This document shows positions 24,171-33,466 of a stretch of DNA of 64,000 bases, in pieces. The position numbers were made by a program, and so were the translations under genes. Source of the DNA: an uncultured Lachnospiraceae bacterium (lineage in GTDB: Bacteria > Bacillota > Clostridia > Lachnospirales > Lachnospiraceae); the NCBI GenBank assembly GCA_910589385.1, contig CAJUTU010000001.1, forward strand, positions 124,001 to 188,000. Direction: 5' to 3'. The notes below the pieces were generated by a model, which worked only from the letters and a program-made list of their open reading frames with translations, searched no databases and was not told where the DNA came from. The first letter of the stretch is position 1. Every line of letters starts with the position of its first letter.

Positions 24171-26288
24171 TTATTTTCTAAGCTGCCTTGGAACCGCCCT
24201 GCGCAGCCTTTCTAAGATAGATTTCTTCTCTTCCATCCGAGCCGGACGTTTCGCATGCATTGCCTCTTTCATAAAAATTTCCTGTGCGCAGACTGAGCGT
24301 TCTGCACTCTTCTTTTTCCGGTAAGTCCCGTCACTTGTCATGGAACGAGCCTTCACATTGTCTGCAAGCATGATACTGAGATACCGGACCAATTGTTTTT
24401 TGATTCCCGGATCATAGATCGGGCATGCGACTTCCACACGTTTCTCTGTATTCCTTGTCATCATATCTGCCGAGCCGATATACACTTTCTTATCATCCCC
24501 TGTACCAAATACGAATACTCTTGGATGCTCCAGATAACGCCCCACAATGCTGGTTACCGTCAGATTTTCTGTCTCGTCCGGAATTCCCGGAAGGACACAA
24601 CAGATCCCCCGCACGATCAGATCGATCTTCACCCCGGCGCGGGATGCCTCTGCTACTTTCCGGATAAAATCAATATCTGTCACCGAATTCATTTTCATCA
24701 GGATCCTGCCCGACGTTCCTTTTTTAATCTCCTCATCCATCAACATCAGCACGTTCTGCTTTAAGCTGGTGGGTGAAACGATCAGATGCTGGTATGCCCC
24801 ATGAAGGTTGCTGATCGCCATATTTTTAAAGAATACTGCCGCGTCTTCTCCGATTGTCTGGTTCGCCGTCATCAGCGAAAAGTCTGTATACATTTTCGCT
24901 GTCTTTTCATTATAATTCCCTGTTCCGATCTGGGTAATATAACGGATCTCATTCCGGCTCCGATATGTAATCAGACAAAGCTTCGAATGCACCTTGTATC
25001 CCTCAAACCCATAGATCACACGGCAGCCTGCTTCTTCCATACGTTCCGCCCAATCAATATTATTCTGTTCGTCAAACCGTGCGCGCAGCTCGATCAGCGC
25101 TGTGACTTCTTTTCCATTTTCTGCTGCTGCACACAGATATTCCACCAGTCTTGATTTCTTTGCCAGACGATAGATCGTGATCTTAATGGTCATCACATCC
25201 GGATCCACCGACGCCTCGCGGATAAGCTGTAGAAACGGCTCCATACTCTCGTATGGATAGGAAAGAAGGATGTCCCTTCTTTTCACCTGCGCCATCACGC
25301 TTCCTTCTGCAACAGACCCGGAAGGCTGCGGAGTGAATGGTTCGTCTGTCAAAGAACGCTTCATGGAATCCGGTACTTTTTCAATCACAGAGAAAATGAA
25401 ATCCAGCTTCATAGGCACTTTTGTCTTAAAAATACATTCCTGCGAAATTTTAAATTTTTCACAGAAAAACTTTTCCATCTCTTTCCCCAGAGAACTGGCC
25501 GTCTCCAGGCGGACTACAGCTTTTCTCCTTCTCTTATGCAGCGCTTTCTGCATCACGAACCGGAAATCGTCATTATCCGCATAGGCATCATCATCCGGAG
25601 AGATATCTGCATTCCTTGTCACGCAGATATAATTCTTATCAGACACCTGATATTGCCCAAAGATCAGATCCATATATTCCAGGATCACCTTTTCCATCCG
25701 CACATAGCGCACATCATGCCCTGGCAGATAGACGATCGGAGACACAAACTGCGGAATCGGGACAATCCCCATCATACTCCGTTCTTCCAGCCTTAAGTTA
25801 GCCACCACATAAACTTCTTTATTTAAAAGATGAGGGAAAGGGTGGTTCACATCCACGATCTGAGGGGACAGTACCGGTAAAATCTGATCCTTAAAATATT
25901 TCTTTACAAACTTTTTCTCCTGTGCCTCAAGATCTTTGATATCCATATCGCTGATCCCATAGGCCGAAAGCTGTTTACAGATCTCCGTATATGTCTTATC
26001 CCTCTCCTTATAAAGTGGAGCAGCAGCCGCATAGATCGCTTTCAGTTGTTCACTCGGTGTCATTCCAGATTTCAGATCCACTTTCTTGTTATCTACTGCC
26101 GCCATGTCATACAGATTCCCTACCCGGATCATAAAAAACTCATCCAGGTTGCTGGTAAAAATGGATGCAAATTTTAACCGTTCTAAAAGCGGCACGCTTT
26201 CGGCACGCGCCTCTTCCAGAACCCGCTGGTTAAACCGCAGCCAGGACAGTTCCCGGTTTTGTGTATAATTCATCTTTTCCTTTGCCAT
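24171..26288 (-). CDS. ppk1: Polyphosphate kinase 1
   Basis: 705 residues. Reversibly transfers the gamma phosphate of ATP onto polyphosphate chains. The N-terminal four-helix domain (RELSWLRFNQRVLEEA) is followed by the head domain and two phospholipase-D-like catalytic domains; GYKVHSKLCLI carries the autophosphorylated histidine, and TGNYNEKTAKMYTDFSL follows. The basic C-terminal tail (about residues 660-705) is rich in Lys and Arg. All landmarks are intact. First gene of the ppk1-galM-topB run. Confidence 0.96.
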   Translation of the reverse strand: MAKEKMNYTQNRELSWLRFNQRVLEEARAESVPLLERLKFASIFTSNLDEFFMIRVGNLYDMAAVDNKKVDLKSGMTPSEQLKAIYAAAAPLYKERDKTYTEICKQLSAYGISDMDIKDLEAQEKKFVKKYFKDQILPVLSPQIVDVNHPFPHLLNKEVYVVANLRLEERSMMGIVPIPQFVSPIVYLPGHDVRYVRMEKVILEYMDLIFGQYQVSDKNYICVTRNADISPDDDAYADNDDFRFVMQKALHKRRRKAVVRLETASSLGKEMEKFFCEKFKISQECIFKTKVPMKLDFIFSVIEKVPDSMKRSLTDEPFTPQPSGSVAEGSVMAQVKRRDILLSYPYESMEPFLQLIREASVDPDVMTIKITIYRLAKKSRLVEYLCAAAENGKEVTALIELRARFDEQNNIDWAERMEEAGCRVIYGFEGYKVHSKLCLITYRSRNEIRYITQIGTGNYNEKTAKMYTDFSLMTANQTIGEDAAVFFKNMAISNLHGAYQHLIVSPTSLKQNVLMLMDEEIKKGTSGRILMKMNSVTDIDFIRKVAEASRAGVKIDLIVRGICCVLPGIPDETENLTVTSIVGRYLEHPRVFVFGTGDDKKVYIGSADMMTRNTEKRVEVACPIYDPGIKKQLVRYLSIMLADNVKARSMTSDGTYRKKKSAERSVCAQEIFMKEAMHAKRPARMEEKKSILERLRRAVPRQLRK

Positions 26289-26362
26289 TCTTCATCCCTC
26301 CATCATACTTTTCATAAATACACTTTTATAGGGCAATGTAAAAGCTGTACTTTTTCATATCA

Positions 26363-27220
26363 TCATGCCTCCAGGTATTGTGTCAGCCTTGCATACTCCT
26401 GTTCCATCAGTTCATGCCCATGGCGATAGAACTCCATCAGATTCTCCGTATTGCGCTCCAACCGCGATACCGGCTTAATCTGCGGCCGCAGCACAAAAAT
26501 CCGGCCTTCTCTCTCCAACTGCTCGATCTGTTCCATCGTGTGGTTATAATAAAGGTTCCGGAGCAAGATTGTACGCACCAGATCCGGATAGAAGCGGTAA
26601 GCCTTTCTGTATAGCTTTGCCAGCCCTTTGGATACCCCTTCTTTTCGATATCCTTGATTTCTTGTCAGGACCACCACGATCTTGGAATTCCCGTATGTCT
26701 TTGCACGTCCGATCGGCACGGAATCTGCCAGCCCACCATCCAGATAAGGAATGCCGTCCAATCTGACGACAGGCGTGAGCAAAGGCATACTGCAGGAAGC
26801 CCGGCAGATCTTCATCAGCCTCGTCCTGTCTTCTCTCTCATCATAATATTCTGCCTTGCCGGTCATGCAGTTGGTCACTACAAGCTCACACTTCATCTCG
26901 GATCGGAAATAGGTATCATAGTCAAACAGATGAGTCTTATTCGGATACACATCAAAGATCAGATCCATGTTCATCAGGCTTTTTTCCTTTGCAAATTTAC
27001 GGATCCCATAATAGTAGTTATCCTTTTTATCTGTAGGGATCATACAGTCCCTTGTCCGCCCCGGCTGCCTGGACACATAGTCCACCGCATTGCATGCCCC
27101 TGCCGAAACACCGATAACATGCGACATATATAGATCCTGCTCCATCAGATAGTCTAAGACTCCCGAAGTAAATACTCCCCGGGTAGCCCCGCCTTCCAAA
27201 ACGATCGTTGCTTTCTGCAT
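26363..27220 (-). CDS. Patatin-like phospholipase
   Basis: 285-residue alpha/beta hydrolase of the patatin family with a Ser-Asp dyad: the oxyanion-hole region EGGATRGVFTSGVLD, the nucleophile motif GVSAG, and DGGLADSVP with the catalytic aspartate. It probably hydrolyses acyl esters of phospholipids; substrate and physiological role are unknown. The C-terminal third is basic and may help membrane association. It lies 74 nt upstream of ppk1 and may be in the same unit. Confidence 0.88.
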   Translation of the reverse strand: MQKATIVLEGGATRGVFTSGVLDYLMEQDLYMSHVIGVSAGACNAVDYVSRQPGRTRDCMIPTDKKDNYYYGIRKFAKEKSLMNMDLIFDVYPNKTHLFDYDTYFRSEMKCELVVTNCMTGKAEYYDEREDRTRLMKICRASCSMPLLTPVVRLDGIPYLDGGLADSVPIGRAKTYGNSKIVVVLTRNQGYRKEGVSKGLAKLYRKAYRFYPDLVRTILLRNLYYNHTMEQIEQLEREGRIFVLRPQIKPVSRLERNTENLMEFYRHGHELMEQEYARLTQYLEA

Positions 27221-27398
27221 GTTCCACTCCTTTTATATCACTCATTATATTTTCTATGGCTTATTATATACTGTTTTTGAGATTTCGCAAACATTAAATC
27301 CGGATTTTTTTGTTCCAAGTGAATCGTCATATTAATGCTTACTTCCGGACCGTGTACTACGCTGCACGGTCACACGATGCAAAAGTCACATATTTCCC

Positions 27399-27426
27399 TT
27401 GAAAAATAAAAGGTTTTATGTATAAT
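27399..27426 (+). promoter_or_regulatory. Promoter of the ABC-F gene
   Basis: TTGAAA and TATAAT separated by 16 bp, about 50 nt before the start codon on the plus strand. Confidence 0.7.
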
Positions 27427-27477
27427 AGAATGCGTGGCCAAAAAACGTGAATTTATTAGAAAATAGAGGGTTTATAC

Positions 27478-29112
27478 ATGATCAGTGCAAATAATGTTAC
27501 CTTGAGGGTAGGCAAAAAAGCTTTGTTTGAAGATGTCAGCATCAAATTCACAGAAGGGAACTGCTATGGCATCATCGGCGCTAACGGCGCCGGAAAATCT
27601 ACTTTTTTGAAAATTTTATCCGGACAGTTGGAGCCCACCAATGGCGACGTGGCCATCACACCAGGTGAGCGTCTTTCTTTTCTGCAGCAGGATCATTCAA
27701 AATATGACGAATTTCCGGTCCTGGATGCAGTCATCATGGGAAATGCCCGTCTGTATGAGATTATGGGCGAAAAAGAAGCCATTTATGCCAAGGAAGATTT
27801 TACGGACGAGGACGGAATCAAGGCAAGCGAGCTGGAGGCTGAATTTGCGACCATGAACGGATGGGAAGCAGAATCTGATGCTGCCGCCCTGTTAAATGGT
27901 CTGGGCATTGATACAGAATTACATGACAGATACTTAAAAGACTTAGGCGGGGCAGAAAAGGTAAAGGTCCTGCTGGCACAGGCATTGTTCGGCAACCCGG
28001 ATATCCTGCTTTTGGATGAGCCCACCAACCACCTGGATCTGGATGCGATCGCATGGCTGGAAGAATTTTTGATCAATTTTGAAAATACAGTCATCGTGGT
28101 ATCCCATGACCGTTATTTCTTGAATAAAGTCTGCACCCAGATTGCAGATATTGATTATGGCAAGATCCAGCTCTATGCCGGAAATTATGACTTCTGGTAC
28201 GAATCCAGCCAGCTCCTCATCCGGCAGATGAAGGAGGCCAACAAAAAGAAAGAAGAAAAGATCAAGGAGCTGCAGGAATTCATTTCCCGTTTCAGCGCTA
28301 ATGCATCCAAATCGAAGCAGGCGACTTCCAGGAAACGCGCCCTGGAAAAAATCCAGCTTGACGAGATCAAGCCTTCCAGCCGGAAGTATCCTTATATCGA
28401 CTTCCGCCCCAACCGTGAGATTGGAAACGAAGTACTCTCTGTGGAAGGATTGTCGAAAACTATTGACGGCGAAAAAATCCTGAATAACCTGACATTTACA
28501 CTGAACCGGGATGATAAAGTGGCTTTCGTAGGCGGTAATGAACTGGCAAAGACCGTGCTGTTTAAGATCCTGATCGGAGAGATGGAGCCGGACGAGGGAG
28601 TATATAAATGGGGCATTACCACCTCACAAGCCTATTTCCCAAAAGACTTTGGGGAAGAGTTTGACAGCGATTATACCATCACGGAATGGCTCACCCAGTA
28701 TTCAGAGATCAAAGACGTCACTTATGTCCGCGGTTTCCTGGGAAGGATGCTGTTTGGCGGCGAAGACGGCGTAAAGCGCTTGAAAGTACTCTCCGGTGGT
28801 GAAAAAGTAAGATGCCTGTTATCAAAAATGATGATCTCCGGCGCCAATGTGCTGATCTTTGACGAACCTACCAACCATCTGGACATGGAAGCGATCACGT
28901 CGTTGAATAATGGTATGATCAAGTTCCCGGGGGTACTGCTTTTTACCTCCCGTGACCATCAGATCGTACAGACCACGGCAAACCGGATCATGGAGATCGT
29001 GCCGGGCGGAAAGCTGATCGATAAGATCACGACTTATGATGAATATCTGGAAAATGATGAGATGGCAAGGAAACGTCATACCTATACCGTACAGACGGAA
29101 GAGGATGACTAA
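27478..29112 (+). CDS. ABC-F ATPase (YbiT/YkpA type)
   Basis: 544 residues with two ABC domains joined by a charged linker and no membrane segment: a soluble ABC-F protein acting on ribosomes. Domain 1 has an intact Walker A (GANGAGKST) but a degenerate signature (LGGAEK instead of LSGGE). Domain 2 has an altered P-loop (GGNELAKT, Ala for the usual Gly) but an intact signature (LSGGEK). Both Walker B motifs (LLLDEPTNHLD, LIFDEPTNHLD) are present. As ABC sites pair Walker A of one domain with the signature of the other, one composite site looks intact and the other doubly altered. Housekeeping translation factor more likely than antibiotic resistance. Confidence 0.88.
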   Translation: MISANNVTLRVGKKALFEDVSIKFTEGNCYGIIGANGAGKSTFLKILSGQLEPTNGDVAITPGERLSFLQQDHSKYDEFPVLDAVIMGNARLYEIMGEKEAIYAKEDFTDEDGIKASELEAEFATMNGWEAESDAAALLNGLGIDTELHDRYLKDLGGAEKVKVLLAQALFGNPDILLLDEPTNHLDLDAIAWLEEFLINFENTVIVVSHDRYFLNKVCTQIADIDYGKIQLYAGNYDFWYESSQLLIRQMKEANKKKEEKIKELQEFISRFSANASKSKQATSRKRALEKIQLDEIKPSSRKYPYIDFRPNREIGNEVLSVEGLSKTIDGEKILNNLTFTLNRDDKVAFVGGNELAKTVLFKILIGEMEPDEGVYKWGITTSQAYFPKDFGEEFDSDYTITEWLTQYSEIKDVTYVRGFLGRMLFGGEDGVKRLKVLSGGEKVRCLLSKMMISGANVLIFDEPTNHLDMEAITSLNNGMIKFPGVLLFTSRDHQIVQTTANRIMEIVPGGKLIDKITTYDEYLENDEMARKRHTYTVQTEEDD

Positions 29113-29120
29113 GGATCACA

Positions 29121-29170
29121 AAACGCCTGAAAGGCCAACATTCTGGCTTTTCAGGCGTTTCCGCTTTTTT
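29121..29170 (+). terminator. Terminator after the ABC-F gene
   Basis: Stem AACGCCTGAAA...TTTTCAGGCGTT with an inner GGCC/GGCT pairing, followed by a run of T. It may serve both the ABC-F gene and the convergent phosphatase gene. Confidence 0.85.
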
Positions 29171-29171
29171 G

Positions 29172-29816
29172 TTATTCCACGCTCCAACGTCTCACAGGTT
29201 CTTTATAATAAATCTTATTTTCTTCCACGATCGCAGGAACCCCGTCTTTTACTTCAACGACCGTCACTGCACAGTTCGCCGGAACCTGCCATTTCCAGAA
29301 ATCTACAATCTCCAGATTGCCCCGGATATGGTTTAAAAGCGCTGTCATAGCTGCCCCATGGGTAGATATTAAAATATGTTTTCCCTGCAGCTTTTCATCC
29401 TCACATACTTCCTTTAAGAAGCTCCCTGTCCGTTCCATCAATGCCTGGATACTCTCTCCGCCTTCTGCTGGCACATAATTTCCTGTATCCTTAAAGAATC
29501 GGTTAAACGCCTCGCTGTCTGCTGCCTTGTGTTCACCGCTGCAGCACATTCCTTCATAAACTCCAAAACCCATTTCCTTGATTCCCTCGGATTCAAAAAT
29601 CGGAATATTCCTTCCCTCCAATATGATCTCCGCTGTCTTCTTTGCCCGGATCAGAGGGCTCGTATAAGCCATGTCAAAAGGAATATCTTTCATTCCTGCC
29701 GCTGTCTGCCGGGCCAGATGGATACCATATTCATTCAAGGGGATATCCGAATGCCCCTGCACCCTGCGTGCCTTATTCCAGTCTGTCTCCCCGTGCCTTA
29801 CAACATATAATTTCAT
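29172..29816 (-). CDS. Histidine phosphatase (phosphoglycerate mutase-like)
   Basis: 214 residues of the histidine phosphatase superfamily, branch 1. The catalytic motif is VVRHGETDWN (RHG), with the second core histidine in LISTHGAAM. Such proteins include cofactor-dependent phosphoglycerate mutases and phosphatases of small metabolites (CobC, PhoE types); the substrate cannot be decided here. Convergent with the ABC-F gene; it starts behind an AGGAGAGGG-like site. Confidence 0.85.
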   Translation of the reverse strand: MKLYVVRHGETDWNKARRVQGHSDIPLNEYGIHLARQTAAGMKDIPFDMAYTSPLIRAKKTAEIILEGRNIPIFESEGIKEMGFGVYEGMCCSGEHKAADSEAFNRFFKDTGNYVPAEGGESIQALMERTGSFLKEVCEDEKLQGKHILISTHGAAMTALLNHIRGNLEIVDFWKWQVPANCAVTVVEVKDGVPAIVEENKIYYKEPVRRWSVE

Positions 29817-30023
29817 GTTTTATCTATCCCTCTCCTTCCTGTCAAATAGATGAACGATCTGATAGATTAAAAAGTATTCATAACATATCTCTTCCACATT
29901 GCCTATCTCTTATATTATACGAAATCCATATCAAGAAATCAATCTAAATCCGGTTGCCGCTGCTCCTCAGCGTTAAAATTCCAAAGCTTAAAGTTTAGCG
30001 TAAAAGGTTTAGAAAGAATTTAT

Positions 30024-30052
30024 TTGCCCTGTTTCAGGTGATATGGTATACT
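30024..30052 (+). promoter_or_regulatory. Promoter of the DtxR-type regulator
   Basis: TTGCCC and TATACT separated by 17 bp, about 35 nt upstream of the preferred start. The words AAAGTTTAGCG and AGCGTTAAAA lie upstream, vaguely resembling the symporter-leader repeat. Confidence 0.6.
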
Positions 30053-30088
30053 ATGGAAATATATGAGATAGAGGAAGGGGGTTCATTT

Positions 30089-30448
30089 ATGCATACCAAT
30101 GAATCAGCGGAAAATTATTTAGAAACCATATTAATCCTCAGCGAATCCCGCCCTGTAGTACGTGCCGTAGACATTGCAGCAGAGCTTGACTTCAAAAAAT
30201 CCAGCGTCAGCGTTGCTATGAAAAAACTCCGTGAGAGCAATCATATTACCGTGACACCGGAAGGATTTATTTATCTGACCGAAAGCGGAAAGGAAATCGC
30301 AGACCGTATCTATGAACGGCATAAACTTCTCTCCTCCTGGCTGGAGCGGCTTGGAGTTGATCCGGAAGTAGCAGTTGCCGATGCCTGCCGGATTGAACAT
30401 GTGATCAGCACAGAGAGTTTTGAAGCGATCAAAAAACATATCCTGTAG
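30089..30448 (+). CDS. Short DtxR/MntR-family metal regulator
   Basis: 119 residues from MHTNESAENYLETIL, chosen for the GAGGAAGGGGG site upstream. It has the winged-helix DNA-binding domain of the DtxR family (ESRPVVRAVDIAAELDFKKSSVSVAMKKLRES) and a short dimerisation region (ERHKLLSSWLERLGVDPEVAVADACRIEHVIS), where MntR-like metal ligands (Glu, Cys, His) can be seen. There is no SH3-like domain. It is expected to sense Fe2+ or Mn2+. No metal transporter gene is adjacent, so its targets lie elsewhere. Confidence 0.8.
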   Translation: MHTNESAENYLETILILSESRPVVRAVDIAAELDFKKSSVSVAMKKLRESNHITVTPEGFIYLTESGKEIADRIYERHKLLSSWLERLGVDPEVAVADACRIEHVISTESFEAIKKHIL

Positions 30449-30453
30449 TCAGC

Positions 30454-30486
30454 ATGAGGGCAGGTGATTTGTTCATCTGCCCTCAT
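30454..30486. terminator. Convergent terminator hairpin
   Basis: Perfect 10-bp inverted repeat (ATGAGGGCAG and complement) extended by wobble pairs, between the plus-strand regulator and the minus-strand salvage operon. U tracts are weak on both sides. Confidence 0.65.
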
Positions 30487-30517
30487 CAAACCTCATCCGA
30501 TCGTGCTTTTAAGAATT

Positions 30518-31123
30518 TCACTCTTTTCTATTACAAAGCATTTTACTCTCAAGTTGTATCGTGAACTGAATAATATACCCGTTCACCAACATCGAAACGA
30601 CCGTAGCGCCGCCAAGTTTTCCACCCAAAAGGAATCCGGTCACAGATAAAAGAATATCGATCGCAACCCTAGTAACATTTACATTTCTATGCAGTTTCCC
30701 GGATAAATACATCATCAGTGCATCCATTCCGGCTTCTCCTAATCCGGCCGCCACATAGGTCCCAATCCCAGCTCCCACCAAAACAAGTCCACATAAAAAT
30801 CCCAAAGCACGCCAGTACAGGCTATGTCCTTCCACACAAATGACCGGTGAAAAAAGTTTAATAAAAGCGCCTACAAGCACACTGTTTAAAACAGAACCAA
30901 TTCCAATCCGTTCTCTGTCGGCAAAAAACATGATCACAATAATCGTTATCATCAAAATCTGAGAAACGCTCCCCAATGATAAATGAAGCACCCTTCCGAG
31001 CCCGGCCTCGAATAATGATAATGGATCCAGCCCAAAATCAGCATAAACAAAGAGGTCAATACCAATCCCCATCATCATGGAACCCAAAATCACCATGAAA
31101 ATCTCTTTCCACCTTTTTACCAT
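30518..31123 (-). CDS. YczE/YitT-like membrane protein
   Basis: 201 residues, about five membrane spans, with YADFGLDPLSLFEAGL and GLGEAGMDALMMYLSGK, repeated-half motifs typical of the YczE/YyaS family. Function of the family is not established. It is the last gene of the ten-gene operon that starts at mtnA and follows the cupin by only 9 nt. Its place with a nucleoside importer and salvage enzymes suggests a transport role, but that is inference. Confidence 0.75.
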   Translation of the reverse strand: MVKRWKEIFMVILGSMMMGIGIDLFVYADFGLDPLSLFEAGLGRVLHLSLGSVSQILMITIIVIMFFADRERIGIGSVLNSVLVGAFIKLFSPVICVEGHSLYWRALGFLCGLVLVGAGIGTYVAAGLGEAGMDALMMYLSGKLHRNVNVTRVAIDILLSVTGFLLGGKLGGATVVSMLVNGYIIQFTIQLESKMLCNRKE

Positions 31124-31132
31124 ACCTTCCCC

Positions 31133-31627
31133 TCATTGCGCCACTGCATTTCCGCAGCGCTGCCTAATCTTATCCGCAGCCTCAGGATACAGTTCACAAA
31201 GCTTCTCGCTGTCTCCATGCACATACTTTTCTGCATCATAAGCCGGGGCCATCGTCGTCCCCACCAGAGCATATTTTCCACCCTGTATCACTCTGGAACC
31301 TTGCCAGCATCCCGCAGGAACAAGGATCTGCGGAACTTCCCCCTGTGCAAGATCGCATCCTAAGACACGGCATTCTGCTTTCCCGTCCGGATAAAGCAGT
31401 AAAAGCTCTAAACTGTCTCCCATATAAAAATGATAAATTTCATCTGCATCCAATTGATGCATATGAGAAAAAGAATGTTCCGTCAAAAGATAGTATATCG
31501 CACTATATACAGATCTTCCATTTAAATCCGGCGCCCCGGCATAGGTATAACGATACATACCGCCCTCTCCTTCCAACGGGACCAGATCTAATTTCTCTAT
31601 CATTGTTTTAACATTTTCCTGCGTCAT
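31133..31627 (-). CDS. DUF985-type cupin (cupin_5)
   Basis: 164 residues from the ATG that overlaps the stop of the dehydrogenase gene (ATGA), implying coupled translation. The single-domain cupin barrel shows YYLLTEHSFSHMHQLDADEIYHFYMGDSLELLLLYPDG and VPAGCWQGSRV, matching the DUF985/cupin_5 family. His and Glu residues in SFSHMHQLDADEIYHF could bind a metal. Members have been linked loosely to sugar or nucleotide-sugar binding; no reaction is known. The tight coupling to the dehydrogenase suggests they act on the same metabolite. Confidence 0.82.
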   Translation of the reverse strand: MTQENVKTMIEKLDLVPLEGEGGMYRYTYAGAPDLNGRSVYSAIYYLLTEHSFSHMHQLDADEIYHFYMGDSLELLLLYPDGKAECRVLGCDLAQGEVPQILVPAGCWQGSRVIQGGKYALVGTTMAPAYDAEKYVHGDSEKLCELYPEAADKIRQRCGNAVAQ

Positions 31628-32703
31628 CCAACCAATACCCACTTTCCATCCGAGTCCGCACTGTCCAGCATTGCATTACAAAGTTTGACAATATTTTCTC
31701 CTTCTTCAAAGGTCGGGTAAACAGGATCCTCTGATATACACCCTTTCTTCACATCTTCATAAAAGGACTTTACCAAACTGCAAAACGTATCCATAAATCC
31801 GTTTCCAAATCCGAATATTTCTGTATTCACGCCGCTCCCCTTGACGGCCGTATTCAACAAATTGTTATCCTCTGAATTCCACCACAGATTCATCTTCTCC
31901 CCGGTTACTTCCAAAGTGATCCGATTGATTCTTCCCTGAGATATTTCTGATAAAAGAAGCGTGCCGATCGCACCATTTTCAAATTTCAAATTAATAGCAG
32001 CCGCATCTTCGGAAATCACATTGATTGTTTCTGTCCGTTTTCCATTTTTAGAATCAGGATACATCGTGTTTTCTTCCACATACCGTTCCGGGTAAAATCT
32101 GCCGAAATTTGCCGAAACCGCCATTACTTTCTGGCCTGATATATACTGGGCAATGTCCATCCAGTGTGTTCCAATCTCCGTCACAGCTCGCATCCGCCCG
32201 GCTAATTTTGTATTATAACGCCAGTCGATCGGAGCCGGAAACGCATTAAACTCTTGTAAATAATTCCCATGGATCAAATTTACTCTGCCAAAAGCATCCG
32301 ATTCCACCAATTTTCTCGCTTTCTGGCATGCCATATGGAACCGGACATTAAAATTGATCGCACAAACGACCCCGTGTTCTTTCGCTTTCCTTACCAGTTC
32401 TTCCGCCTGCACGTCTTCAAAACACAACGGCTTCTCACACAAAACATTTTTTCTATGTTCCAAAAGCTGCATCACCATCTCATAATGAAGATTCGGCGGA
32501 GTACATACATGAACCGTCTGAATCTCTTCTTCCAATAAAATGGATGGGTCACAGCCCCACTTTTTAATATGAAATTCTTCTGCAAAGGCTTTCGCTTTTT
32601 CCTCATCCACATCTACGATAGCCGCCACCGTAATACCTGCAGCCAAAAGCGCCTCTGCATGGGTATGCGCTATATTCCCTGCCCCCCAGATACCTGTCTT
32701 CAT
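31624..32703 (-). CDS. Gfo/Idh/MocA-family oxidoreductase
   Basis: 359 residues: N-terminal Rossmann domain (GIWGAGNIAHTHAEALLAAG) and the conserved CEKPLCF motif, with the lysine used in hydride transfer, then a C-terminal alpha/beta domain (GTHWMDIAQYISG carries the family His/Asp positions). Family members oxidise sugars, inositols and sugar derivatives with NAD(P). In this operon, downstream of a phosphorylase and of an aldose-1-phosphate isomerase, it may act on the sugar moiety released from the nucleoside; the substrate is unknown. Confidence 0.85.
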   Translation of the reverse strand: MKTGIWGAGNIAHTHAEALLAAGITVAAIVDVDEEKAKAFAEEFHIKKWGCDPSILLEEEIQTVHVCTPPNLHYEMVMQLLEHRKNVLCEKPLCFEDVQAEELVRKAKEHGVVCAINFNVRFHMACQKARKLVESDAFGRVNLIHGNYLQEFNAFPAPIDWRYNTKLAGRMRAVTEIGTHWMDIAQYISGQKVMAVSANFGRFYPERYVEENTMYPDSKNGKRTETINVISEDAAAINLKFENGAIGTLLLSEISQGRINRITLEVTGEKMNLWWNSEDNNLLNTAVKGSGVNTEIFGFGNGFMDTFCSLVKSFYEDVKKGCISEDPVYPTFEEGENIVKLCNAMLDSADSDGKWVLVG

Positions 32704-32720
32704 ATTCTATTCTCCTTTAC

Positions 32721-33452
32721 TTACACTTCTACCTCAATTACACTTTCCAATGCAATTGTAATTTCATCCTCCACGGCCTGCGCCATTTTTTCCGGGTAAT
32801 GGTCAAATTCTTCTGAACCAACAAATTCAAAACACGGACCATCCGCAGCAATGATACAACCTGCCTTGATCCCTCTCACCGATGCGATCACAAACAGCAC
32901 GGAAGCTTCATTTTCCATCGCCAAAACCCCTGCCTCGGAAAGCAGACGGTTATTCGACGGTATCATTCCCGGATAAAACAGGCCGGACGTTGTAATAATT
33001 CCGGTTCTTACATCCAGATCCATCTTCTTCGCAGTCCTCTGCATTGCCGCAACTACATCCATCGACGCAACAGCCGGATAGGACTGTGGAATAAACTGTG
33101 AAGTGATCCCGTCCTCACGGCAGGCTGCTGTCGCGATGATCAAGGAACTCTGTGGGATATCTTTCTGCAGTGTGCCGCAGGTTCCCACGCGGATGATCAC
33201 TTTCGCGCCGCCTAAAATTAATCCTTCAAAACTGACAGACGCGCCATTTCCGCCGACGCCATGCGAGGAAACCGTCACAGGAACGCCTTTATATACACCA
33301 TTGAACGTCCAATATTCGCGGCTTTTCTTCACGACTTCCATATCATCCAGCCTGCCTGCGATCTTTTCCGCCCTTTCCGGGTCTCCGCAGGTAATGACTC
33401 TTTTGGCAATCTTGTTATATGGGATATCTATGATCGGAACAACTTTCTCCAT
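32721..33452 (-). CDS. Nucleoside phosphorylase (NP-I, Udp/DeoD-like)
   Basis: 243 residues of the PNP/UDP phosphorylase superfamily. Visible motifs: VITCGDPERAEKIAGRL (phosphate-binding segment of the uridine/purine phosphorylase branch), IRVGTCGTLQ, and AMENEASVLFVIA, where the Glu pair contacts the ribose. It would split a nucleoside with phosphate to a free base and ribose-1-phosphate or a 5'-modified analogue. The base preference cannot be told. It lies directly downstream of the importer permeases in one operon, so its substrate is probably what the importer brings in. Confidence 0.85.
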   Translation of the reverse strand: MEKVVPIIDIPYNKIAKRVITCGDPERAEKIAGRLDDMEVVKKSREYWTFNGVYKGVPVTVSSHGVGGNGASVSFEGLILGGAKVIIRVGTCGTLQKDIPQSSLIIATAACREDGITSQFIPQSYPAVASMDVVAAMQRTAKKMDLDVRTGIITTSGLFYPGMIPSNNRLLSEAGVLAMENEASVLFVIASVRGIKAGCIIAADGPCFEFVGSEEFDHYPEKMAQAVEDEITIALESVIEVEV

Positions 33453-33466
33453 TTCTTTCCTTCCTT

